From Bacteroidota bacterium (lineage in GTDB: Bacteria > Bacteroidota > Bacteroidia > Flavobacteriales > Crocinitomicaceae), in assembly GCA_029558435.1 (NCBI GenBank), contig JAKQEZ010000347.1, positions 1 through 25,496 of the forward strand: a stretch of DNA of 25,496 bases. Reading direction: 5' to 3'. This document shows, in pieces, positions 7,974 to 14,094 of this stretch. The notes below the pieces were generated by a model. That model saw nothing but the letters and a program-made list of their open reading frames with translations, did not search any database and was not told the DNA's origin. How positions within the stretch are numbered: the stretch's first letter is position 1; each line of letters opens with the position of its first letter. The position numbers were made by a program, and so were the translations under genes.

Positions 7974-7981
7974 CAAATTTA
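7974..7981 (-). promoter_or_regulatory. -7 promoter box of the oxoamine synthase gene
   Basis: The minus strand reads TAAATTTG, a perfect TAnnTTTG match, 24 bases upstream of the ATG at 7949. The -33 region is not a clear match. Confidence 0.4.
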
Positions 7982-8040
7982 ACTAGAATTGCTTTATAAA
8001 GTAGTATTTCAACTATTAGTTATTAACAGTTAAAAGAATA

Positions 8041-8076
8041 TAAAATAAAAAATCCCAACATTTCTGCTGGGATTTT
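8041..8076 (-). terminator. Rho-independent terminator of the OmpA/TPR lipoprotein gene
   Basis: Minus strand: AAAATCCCA-loop-TGGGATTTT (9-bp stem, arms 8068-8076 and 8049-8057) followed by TTTTTTATTTT. It lies 19 bases past the stop codon. Confidence 0.85.
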
Positions 8077-8095
8077 CAAATAATCTATATTCTAA

Positions 8096-9802
8096 TTATT
8101 TTTTCTCTGCTGCTTTAGCTGCTGCTTTTTCAATTGAAACTGGGCGAACAAACTCTCTATCACGAGTTGCTCTTTCTCCAAATGAAGCGTCTTTAGCTGC
8201 TGCTTTACCAATATTACTTGTTGCATCGCTATCTTTTCCTTGACGTTTAGCAGCGATTGCTTTTAAATAATATCCTTGTGCACTTTCTTTATCGTCAGAA
8301 TTGTCAATTGTAGAAGTTGCTGCTGCTGCATCACCATTCAACAATTGAGCTAATGCTTTATTGAAAGAAGCTTTAGAACCAAAGTTAGAAACTGCAGAAG
8401 CATAATCTCCATCCTGAATAGCCAAGATACCTTTGTTGTAACCAACTTCTTCACCAGCACCAGATGCTTTTCCTAACAATTCTTTAGCTTTTGCTCTATC
8501 TCCTTGAACTCCTGCAATTGCTGCCAAGTTGTTATTTGAAACAGGATTGTTTTTCATAGAATTAGCTTTCTCAAATTGAGTTTTAGCTTCAGCTAATTTA
8601 TTTTGCTCAAAATAAACAGCTCCGATATTGTTAACTGCTCTATAATCTTCTGGGAAGTTTTTAGCTGCAACTTGGTACAATCTTAATTTTTCATTCAAAT
8701 CAGATGTTAAAGTTGCTGTAAACAATAATTCTTCTAAAGTTAAAGAATCTGGAGTTGAAACAGAAATAGATTTTAATTCCTCGTCAGAATATCCTGTTAA
8801 ATCATAAACAACATTGATTTCAGAGCGACGTAAAATTGGGAAGATTTGTTTATCTAATTGAGTAAATGTTTTACCCATAGCTCTCATTTCTTCTTCACGT
8901 TTTGAAGATTCTTTATACATTTCAAGAACACGGATAATCAAGTTTTTCTCATCTGGATTAAAGTTAGATGCTTCTAATTCTCTTTTAAATCCTGCATAAT
9001 CCTCACCACTTCCTTTCAAAGTAAAGATTTCTGTTTGTGCTTTGTCATTTTTTGCTTTTTTAGCAACAGAAATTACAGTTTCTTTACCAGTGTTTGAACG
9101 ATCTGTAGATAATGAATTGTTTTTATCTTCCTCTCCTTCTGGCGATGCATATCCTGTGATTTCAATGTTTTTGATATTGATTTTTGGATTTGATTGTGCT
9201 GCTGCTAACCAAGATTGTAAAGCTACGATGTCTTTATCTTTAATTTCGTTTGGACGAACGTTTGACTTACCTTTTTCGTAGTTAACTTGAGCAAATTGTT
9301 TTTCCTCAGTTACACGCTTAAATTCATCTTTCGCGTATATAACTTTAAAATCTTTATTTACTAAATATGGAGTAATAATTGTTGCATCCGCAATTCTAAT
9401 TGTATCCAATTGTTCTTTTTCTTTTTCGCCTTTGAATACTTTACCAGTTACTGTTAATGCTGAAACTTCCATATCAGCCTTGTAAGCAACGATATCACTA
9501 TAAGTTACTTTACCTCCTTCTTTGTAATTGATTACAGTACCATTTCCTGTAGCTTTTTCACCTTGAACCATCAACGGTTTCAATGGAGTAGACGCTAAAT
9601 AAGGAGTTACCTCAGCTGATACTTTTTTCTTAATTCCTTTTTCAGGGAAAGTAATGTCAACTTTAACTCGAACTGAGTCTCCGTGCATTTCTAATGGATC
9701 TGGAGTAACAGTGTAATCTAAATCTTTCAACAAGTCACAGCTAGTAGCTAAAGAACCTGCAACAGCAATAAATGCTAAACCTTTTATACTTCTATTTTTC
9801 AT
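8096..9802 (-). CDS. Lipoprotein with OmpA-like domain and C-terminal TPR repeats
   Basis: Start set at the ATG at 9802, giving 568 aa. A longer frame opens with a TTG at 9829, but that is almost on the predicted transcription start, while the ATG gives a proper leader and places a signal peptide at the N-terminus (MKNRSIKGLAFIAVAG, then SLATSC with Cys22 as lipidation site). Middle part: beta-rich region up to about residue 170, then an OmpA-like peptidoglycan-associating segment (VNYEKGKSNVRP ... NIEITGYASPEGE, about 175-260). C-terminal third: tetratricopeptide-like repeats (DYRAVNNIGAVYFEQNKLAEAKTQF motif and following). This suggests an outer-membrane lipoprotein that ties to the cell wall and binds partners. 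PorE of the T9SS combines similar modules but in a different order with a beta-propeller, so it is not PorE. It has a near-ideal promoter and its own terminator, consistent with strong expression. Confidence 0.8.
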   Translation of the reverse strand: MKNRSIKGLAFIAVAGSLATSCDLLKDLDYTVTPDPLEMHGDSVRVKVDITFPEKGIKKKVSAEVTPYLASTPLKPLMVQGEKATGNGTVINYKEGGKVTYSDIVAYKADMEVSALTVTGKVFKGEKEKEQLDTIRIADATIITPYLVNKDFKVIYAKDEFKRVTEEKQFAQVNYEKGKSNVRPNEIKDKDIVALQSWLAAAQSNPKINIKNIEITGYASPEGEEDKNNSLSTDRSNTGKETVISVAKKAKNDKAQTEIFTLKGSGEDYAGFKRELEASNFNPDEKNLIIRVLEMYKESSKREEEMRAMGKTFTQLDKQIFPILRRSEINVVYDLTGYSDEELKSISVSTPDSLTLEELLFTATLTSDLNEKLRLYQVAAKNFPEDYRAVNNIGAVYFEQNKLAEAKTQFEKANSMKNNPVSNNNLAAIAGVQGDRAKAKELLGKASGAGEEVGYNKGILAIQDGDYASAVSNFGSKASFNKALAQLLNGDAAAATSTIDNSDDKESAQGYYLKAIAAKRQGKDSDATSNIGKAAAKDASFGERATRDREFVRPVSIEKAAAKAAEKK

Positions 9803-9836
9803 AATTTTATGTAAATAAATTCTTACCAATTGAATG

Positions 9837-9867
9837 CAAAACTAAATAAAAAATATTCTTATACAAA
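9837..9867 (-). promoter_or_regulatory. Near-consensus Bacteroidota promoter of the OmpA/TPR lipoprotein gene
   Basis: Minus strand TTTG (9864-9867), 19-base spacer, TAGTTTTG (9837-9844): both boxes match the TTTG-N19-TAnnTTTG consensus. The predicted start of transcription is near 9830, which supports the ATG at 9802 over the in-frame TTG at 9829. Confidence 0.7.
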
Positions 9868-9880
9868 AAAATAACAATTT

Positions 9881-10393
9881 TTATATTGAATTCTTTTCAA
9901 CATCACTGTATTTAATAATTTCAGACTTGTCTTTTATGTTTAAAAATGTATTTTCTACTTTCTTATAAAATTTAATATCTCTTTTGTCAATTATATCCAA
10001 TAGTGGAATTAAAACAAATGCTCGTTGATACATGTGAGGGTGCGGAATTATTAAATCCAACTCATTTATCGAAATATCATCATATCGCAATATGTCGATA
10101 TCAACATTTCTATCGCTATAAACTCCTTTAATTTCACGCCCTAACTGAAGCTCAATGTTTTTCAACACTTCTAGTAGTTCAAAAGGTGAATGGCTTGTTT
10201 TTATTTCAACGCAACAATTTAAATAGCGATTGCTAGATAAATATCCCCAAGATGGTGTTTCGTAAATTGAACTGATTTTTGTGAGCTCACACTTATTTTG
10301 TTTTATAAGACGCATTGCTTGTATAAGATAATTCAACCTATCCCCCAAATTAGAACCTAATGACAGGTAAACAAGATGCTGTTTTATTTCCAT
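9881..10393 (-). CDS. folK: 2-amino-4-hydroxy-6-hydroxymethyldihydropteridine pyrophosphokinase (HPPK)
   Basis: Transfers pyrophosphate from ATP to 6-hydroxymethyl-7,8-dihydropterin in cytosolic folate synthesis. At 170 aa it is a normal single-domain HPPK. Motifs: SLGSNLGDR (11-19), YETPSWG (44-50, pterin stacking), ELQLGRE (81-87), DRNVDIDIL (94-102, with the two Asp that bind Mg) and IPHPHMYQRAFVLIPL (116-131). Its first 10 bases overlap the end of gldD, so translation is probably coupled; it is last in the ZIP-gldD-folK run. Oddity: the DNA encoding VDIDILRYDDIS contains a degenerate copy of the 36-bp palindromic element (10074-10109). Confidence 0.95.
   Translation of the reverse strand: MEIKQHLVYLSLGSNLGDRLNYLIQAMRLIKQNKCELTKISSIYETPSWGYLSSNRYLNCCVEIKTSHSPFELLEVLKNIELQLGREIKGVYSDRNVDIDILRYDDISINELDLIIPHPHMYQRAFVLIPLLDIIDKRDIKFYKKVENTFLNIKDKSEIIKYSDVEKNSI
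10074..10109 (+). repeat. Degenerate palindromic 36-bp element inside folK, copy G
   Basis: Reads ATAT-CATC-ATATCGCA-ATAT-GTCGATAT-CAAC-ATTT. The core matches 14 of 16 arm positions and both outer boxes are kept, in the same orientation as the other copies. It lies over the conserved DxD motif codons of folK, so part of the match may be coincidence. Confidence 0.45.
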
Positions 10394-10947
10394 TCAAAAG
10401 TATTAATCATGTGCATTAAATCTTTTTCCAAATAATCCAACGATGGTTTTAAAGAATCATAATTAGGGCGACTATTAAAATACACCACTCCATTAACAAA
10501 GTTTTTTACAGAATCTGTTAAATAAAATTGAAATGGTGTTGCTACATCTCCCTGTAATTTAAAAAATGTACCGTAAACTTTTTTTTGTGAGTTAACATAA
10601 TTCTCACTCACAATCCCTGTGGCTTTAATTTTATGCTCTCCTACTTTGTCATTCGAAAAATTAACATAAACAGACAGTGGTTCCTTCATATCAATATATG
10701 AAAAACTAATCATGGCATTTAACGGACCCAAATCTATTTCTTTATGACATGTTACTTGCCCTTTTTCAACCACCTGTTTTACTGTATATATTTTTGAAAT
10801 TTCAAATTGATAGGGACAAGCTTCTGAAAATTGAACATATTCAGGCTTAGGCAAATCCGAACGCAAATACAACGGCGGTTTTGGAACAGGTATCTGCTCT
10901 GAACATGCCACTAATAACAATACTATTACTACAAAATAGATCTTCAT
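10384..10947 (-). CDS. gldD: Gliding motility / type IX secretion lipoprotein GldD
   Basis: A 187-aa lipoprotein with signal peptide and Cys15 in LLVACSEQ. After it comes the GldD-typical sequence PKPPLYLRSDLPKPEYVQF and CPYQFEISK, and length fits the family (about 180-200 aa). In Flavobacterium johnsoniae GldD is essential for gliding and is required for type IX protein secretion; its biochemical role is unknown. Here it follows the ZIP transporter gene by 10 bases and overlaps folK by 10 bases. In better-known Flavobacteriia, gldD is beside gldE (a CBS/CorC-domain membrane protein); that neighbour is not in this window. Two secreted proteins with T9SS sorting domains elsewhere in the window show the pathway has cargo in this organism. 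Confidence 0.88.
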   Translation of the reverse strand: MKIYFVVIVLLLVACSEQIPVPKPPLYLRSDLPKPEYVQFSEACPYQFEISKIYTVKQVVEKGQVTCHKEIDLGPLNAMISFSYIDMKEPLSVYVNFSNDKVGEHKIKATGIVSENYVNSQKKVYGTFFKLQGDVATPFQFYLTDSVKNFVNGVVYFNSRPNYDSLKPSLDYLEKDLMHMINTFEWK

Positions 10948-10957
10948 AATTTATTTT

Positions 10958-11776
10958 TTATCCTAATCCAACATCCAACACCATCATCACCACAAATCCG
11001 GCAATAAAACCAAGTACAGCAATATCGGTAAACTTATCGCGCTGAGTTTCTGGAATTACTTCCTCAACCACAACGTAAACCATTGCACCCGCCGCAAATG
11101 CCAAAGCGTAAGGTAAAATTGGCTCAATATAAATTACCAAAGCAGCACCTATAACCCCTGCAATAGGCTCTACAACTGCAGATAATTGTCCATACCAAAA
11201 ACTTTTTGCTCTAGAAACACCTGCTCTTCTCAATGGCATTGCAACTGCAAATCCTTCTGGAAAATTTTGAATACCTATACCAATTGCTAGTGTAATTGCG
11301 GGAATTAATAACTCCTCACCTCCTACAGCTGTTGCTCCAAACAATACTCCAACAGCCAATCCTTCTGGAATATTGTGAAGGGTTATTGCTAAAATCAATA
11401 AAGTTGTATTATGCAAATCTGTTTTAATCCCTTCTTTTTCTTTTGTATCAAAATTGATGTGCAAATGGGGCATTTTTTTATCTAAAATAAACAAAAACAA
11501 AGCTCCCATCAAAAAACCACCAGCAGCTGGCATCCATTTTAATGAATCTGGATAAGTTTTCTCAGACATTTCAATTGCAGGACTTAAAAGCGACCAAAAA
11601 CTTGCTGCAATCATTACTCCACCTGTAAAACCCAACATAGCATCGAGCAAACCTCTATTCTCCTTCTTAAAAAAGAATACTAAAGCAGCACCCAAGGCTG
11701 TTAAAAACCACGTAAATAATGTTGCAATTAAAGCCGCTAATACTGGATGAATGTCTTTAAAAAACTCTACTAACAC
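10958..11776 (-). CDS. ZIP-family divalent metal transporter
   Basis: A 272-aa membrane protein with about eight predicted helices. The start is a GTG at 11776; an in-frame stop lies shortly upstream and no ATG occurs before codon 47, so GTG is the only sensible start. Family motifs: HNIPEG at 134-139 (TM4 metal ligands), NFPEG at 171-175 (TM5), EP at 203-204 and EEVIPE at 238-243. A variable His-containing loop (MPHLHIN, 102-108) lies between TM3 and TM4. ZIP proteins import Zn, Fe or Mn into the cytosol. It is first in an operon with gldD and folK. The region upstream carries a cluster of four palindromic elements, and if these are operators, this is the gene most likely controlled by them. 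Confidence 0.9.
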   Translation of the reverse strand: MLVEFFKDIHPVLAALIATLFTWFLTALGAALVFFFKKENRGLLDAMLGFTGGVMIAASFWSLLSPAIEMSEKTYPDSLKWMPAAGGFLMGALFLFILDKKMPHLHINFDTKEKEGIKTDLHNTTLLILAITLHNIPEGLAVGVLFGATAVGGEELLIPAITLAIGIGIQNFPEGFAVAMPLRRAGVSRAKSFWYGQLSAVVEPIAGVIGAALVIYIEPILPYALAFAAGAMVYVVVEEVIPETQRDKFTDIAVLGFIAGFVVMMVLDVGLG

Positions 11777-11793
11777 AAACTTGATATTTTAAA

Positions 11794-11801
11794 CAAAAAT
11801 A
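11794..11801 (-). promoter_or_regulatory. Possible -7 box of the ZIP-gldD-folK operon
   Basis: Minus strand TATTTTTG matches TAnnTTTG and lies 18 bases before the GTG start. No well-placed -33 box, and the leader would be very short, so this is tentative. Confidence 0.3.
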
Positions 11802-11902
11802 TAAAAATGTATTCTCAAACAATCGCTTAATTAATAATTATTATTAAGTACCTTTTTTATATCATTGGATTTTTAGCATTTTCCATCGTTGATTACATGC
11901 TT

Positions 11903-11938
11903 TTATGTCAATATCGAACGATTTCGATATTGCGATTT
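11903..11938 (+). repeat. Palindromic 36-bp element, copy C
   Basis: Core ATATCGAA-CGAT-TTCGATAT (11911-11930); the palindrome extends to 10-bp arms (CA/TG flanks, 11909-11932). Outer boxes TTAT and ATTT, each 4 bases from the core. Confidence 0.8.
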
Positions 11939-11978
11939 CAACAAAAAAATACTGTATTTTTTTTTCGAAATCTTCTTT

Positions 11979-12014
11979 GCAATGCCATATCGACATATTT
12001 CGATATCAACATTT
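11979..12014 (+). repeat. Palindromic 36-bp element, copy D
   Basis: Core ATATCGAC-ATAT-TTCGATAT (11987-12006), one mismatch in the arms. Right outer box ATTT (12011-12014) is kept; the left one is degenerate (GCAA). Confidence 0.75.
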
Positions 12015-12055
12015 TTTGATATAATTTCTATTGTTAAATTTGAGTTCACAAGAAC

Positions 12056-12091
12056 ATATTCACATATCGAAATAGTTCGATATCATGATTT
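12056..12091 (+). repeat. Palindromic 36-bp element, copy E
   Basis: Core ATATCGAA-ATAG-TTCGATAT (12064-12083), outer boxes ATAT (12056-12059) and ATTT (12088-12091). Bases 12057-12085 are identical to 2682-2710 beside the nitronate monooxygenase gene. Confidence 0.8.
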
Positions 12092-12123
12092 AACAATCAA
12101 TTAAATACCAATTACTTACACCT

Positions 12124-12159
12124 ATATCGAAATATCGAAATAGTTCGATATTACAATTT
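12124..12159 (+). repeat. Palindromic 36-bp element, copy F, with an extra half site
   Basis: Core ATATCGAA-ATAG-TTCGATAT (12132-12151) preceded directly by another ATATCGAA (12124-12131), so there is an additional tandem half site. The right outer box ATTT (12156-12159) lies within the last codons of the methyltransferase gene, and the core overlaps its stop codon by one base. Confidence 0.8.
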
Positions 12160-12942
12160 CTCTGCAATAATCGAAACTGCATTCAAATACGCGTCATTTG
12201 CTTTAAAAGTCCTGCGCATTTCCAAAATTCGTTTTCTTGCTTTTGGCAATCGAAGAACATTAAATACAATCCGCAGGGTATTAAACAAACCTTCATCCTC
12301 TAAAATTCGTTGAGGCTCAAGCACGCGCAAAGGTCGTCGTTCTATATTTCTTATTACAAAACCTTCACTTTTCAAAAGCTCTGTCCATTCAGAGATGGTG
12401 AGCGGACGTGCATTAACATTTGAAACCAAAGCCAATTCTCGCTGTATTTGTGCCTCTTTTGAAATTTCTTCTCCTTTGAGATTGAGTTCCAACTCATGAA
12501 TTGCGTAGAGTCCACCTTTTTTTAGTATGCGACTAGCTTCTTTAATTATTCTTGATTTTCGTTGGTTGGCATGCATGCTCAACACTGCTTCACCAAAAAG
12601 TTTATCACATGAATCTGCATTTAGACCAGTATTTTCTGCATCGCCTTGAACAAATTCTACACGTGTACCATTAATTGCCCTAACTTTCTTTCGTAAAAGC
12701 AGAACATGATCACTATCTGCTTCAATTCCAATATATAAAGAAGGAAGTTTTTTAACAACTAATGAAGCGGTGTACCCCAAACCAGGTGCAAATTCAACTA
12801 AAGTATCCGATTCTGTAATGTTTAATCGCTCAATCAATTGCTTGGTCATTTCTACTCCACCTGGACGTAAAACGCGTTTTCCAATCTTGGCAAGTAAATA
12901 ATGACTTTGCGCTTTCTCTAAATCTTCTACTTCGGCTTTCAT
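12151..12942 (-). CDS. Class I SAM-dependent methyltransferase
   Basis: Start set at the first ATG, 12942, giving 263 aa. An in-frame TTG at 12987 would add 15 residues (FRIILNSKFVKKWK), but homologous proteins as I know them begin near the DLEKAQSHYLLAKIGKRVLRPGG segment. Numbering from the ATG, the SAM-binding motif I is VEFAPGLGYT (about 49-58), the acidic residues that bind the ribose lie in GIEADSDH (72-79) and motif II is FVQGDAENTGL (97-107). The substrate is not evident; the VLRPGG-containing N-terminus is typical of a small-molecule methyltransferase group widespread in bacteria. It follows the ferredoxin-NADP reductase gene on the same strand without an evident promoter, so is probably co-transcribed. 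Its GC content seems somewhat higher than its neighbours', but not enough to claim transfer. Confidence 0.82.
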   Translation of the reverse strand: MKAEVEDLEKAQSHYLLAKIGKRVLRPGGVEMTKQLIERLNITESDTLVEFAPGLGYTASLVVKKLPSLYIGIEADSDHVLLLRKKVRAINGTRVEFVQGDAENTGLNADSCDKLFGEAVLSMHANQRKSRIIKEASRILKKGGLYAIHELELNLKGEEISKEAQIQRELALVSNVNARPLTISEWTELLKSEGFVIRNIERRPLRVLEPQRILEDEGLFNTLRIVFNVLRLPKARKRILEMRRTFKANDAYLNAVSIIAEKL

Positions 12943-13004
12943 TTTCCATTTTTTCACAAACTTACTATTTAGAATAATTCTAAACAAGTGTTTCTGCGAA
13001 AAAT

Positions 13005-14015
13005 TTAAAATCCGTGAACGCCGTTAACAGTTGTATATTTTAAAATATTTTTCTTGTCAGGGTGTATACGTGCAAAAGCAGATTGAACAGCCAATGTACC
13101 TTCATGGAAACCACACAAAATCAATTTTAATTTGTTTTTATAGGTATTTATGTCGCCAATTGCAAAAATACCAGGAATATTGGTTGAATAATCTTCGGTA
13201 TTTACCTTAATTGCTCCACCTTCAATTTCTAAGCCCCAATTAGCAATTGGACCCAAAGATGGTTTTAAGCCAAATAATGGAATAAAATGATCGGTTTCTT
13301 TTATAAACTCTTCGCCCGAATTGTGTTTTATAACAACATTTTGCAATTGTCCTTCTCCATTCAAACCAACAACCTCTGCCTCAGTTACCAATTTGATTTT
13401 TCCAGCTTCGGCTAAGTTTATAACTTTTTGAACTGAATCTAAATGACCTCTAAACGATGCCGAACGGTGTACCAAAACAACTTCACTTGCAATGTTTTTA
13501 TCTGCTAAGAAAATAGACCAATCCAATGCAGAGTCACCTCCTCCAGCAATTACACATCGTTTTCCTCTATAAAATTCAGGGTCTTTGATGATGTATTCTA
13601 CACCTTTATCTTCAAAATCTACAATGTTATCAATAGGTGGTTTTCTAGGTTCAAAAACACCTAAACCACCGGCTATCATTACAACAGGTGCAATATGTTG
13701 TGTACCTTTAACAGTGGTAACAATAAATTTATCATCGTCAGTTTTATCAATAGAAACAGCTGCTTCTCCTAAAGTAAACCCAGGTTTAAAAGGCGCCGCT
13801 TGCTCCATCAAATTGGTTGTCAAATCACCTGCTAAAATGGATGGAAATCCAGGAATATCATAAATTGGTTTTTTAGGGTAAATCTCTGAACATTGACCTC
13901 CAGGCTGTGGAAGTGAGTCAATTAAATGACATTTTAACTTCAAAAGTCCTGCCTCAAAAACTGTAAAAAGTCCCACCGGACCAGCTCCAATAATAATTAT
14001 ATCTGTTTCTATCAT
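13005..14015 (-). CDS. Ferredoxin-NADP(+) reductase, thioredoxin-reductase-like type
   Basis: A 336-aa two-domain flavoprotein that moves electrons between NADPH and ferredoxin or flavodoxin in the cytosol. FAD-binding GxGxxG is at 10-15 (GAGPVG), GGQCSEIYPKKPIYDIPGFP (39-58) is the characteristic TrxR-type FNR segment, NADPH-binding GGGDSALDW is at 158-166, and the C-terminal FAD motif AIGDIN is at 285-290. The CxxC redox pair of true thioredoxin reductases, expected at about residue 135-140, is missing (sequence there is IVDFEDKGVEY), which supports FNR (YumC-like) over thioredoxin reductase. Upstream -7 box at 14041-14048. The methyltransferase gene follows on the same strand. Confidence 0.92.
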   Translation of the reverse strand: MIETDIIIIGAGPVGLFTVFEAGLLKLKCHLIDSLPQPGGQCSEIYPKKPIYDIPGFPSILAGDLTTNLMEQAAPFKPGFTLGEAAVSIDKTDDDKFIVTTVKGTQHIAPVVMIAGGLGVFEPRKPPIDNIVDFEDKGVEYIIKDPEFYRGKRCVIAGGGDSALDWSIFLADKNIASEVVLVHRSASFRGHLDSVQKVINLAEAGKIKLVTEAEVVGLNGEGQLQNVVIKHNSGEEFIKETDHFIPLFGLKPSLGPIANWGLEIEGGAIKVNTEDYSTNIPGIFAIGDINTYKNKLKLILCGFHEGTLAVQSAFARIHPDKKNILKYTTVNGVHGF

Positions 14016-14040
14016 CGCAAAGGTTTCATTTATTCGACCA

Positions 14041-14048
14041 CAAAATTA
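14041..14048 (-). promoter_or_regulatory. -7 promoter box of the ferredoxin-NADP reductase gene
   Basis: Minus strand TAATTTTG, perfect TAnnTTTG, 25 bases before the ATG at 14015. The upstream DNA has a short palindrome GGTTAAACC; the -33 box is unclear. Confidence 0.4.
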
Positions 14049-14094
14049 GTCAAAACAAATGGTTTAACCTTGTTAAAAAGATAAAAATATCCAA

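Larger units (their letters stand above)
11777..12150. other. Gene-free region of 374 bp with clustered palindromes
   Basis: No credible coding sequence is seen. Contents: a weak promoter-like box for the ZIP gene near 11794-11801, an AT-rich dyad at about 11826-11848, and four palindromic elements whose starts are 76, 77 and 68 bases apart. The DNA between the elements is AT-rich and not repeated. Confidence 0.75.

Noticed and set aside
11826..11848. AT-rich dyad followed by a T run on the plus strand, as a terminator
   Set aside because: There is no plus-strand gene upstream to terminate and the stem is almost all A-T; probably chance in this composition.
11889..12104. A 71-codon open frame on the plus strand across the palindromic region
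   Set aside because: It runs through three of the palindromic elements, has no start signal or family resemblance, and its composition is that of intergenic DNA.
11903..12159. The four regularly spaced palindromes as a CRISPR array
   Set aside because: Repeats vary in the core and the gaps, spacers are unequal AT-rich DNA, there is no leader and no cas gene in the window; the same element also occurs singly elsewhere.
12151..12942. Horizontal transfer of the methyltransferase gene
   Set aside because: GC seems only mildly higher than in neighbouring genes, there is no mobile element next to it, and other genes in the window show a similar shift.
13005..14015. Thioredoxin reductase
   Set aside because: The CxxC pair is missing at the expected position and the N-terminal segment is that of TrxR-like ferredoxin-NADP reductases.
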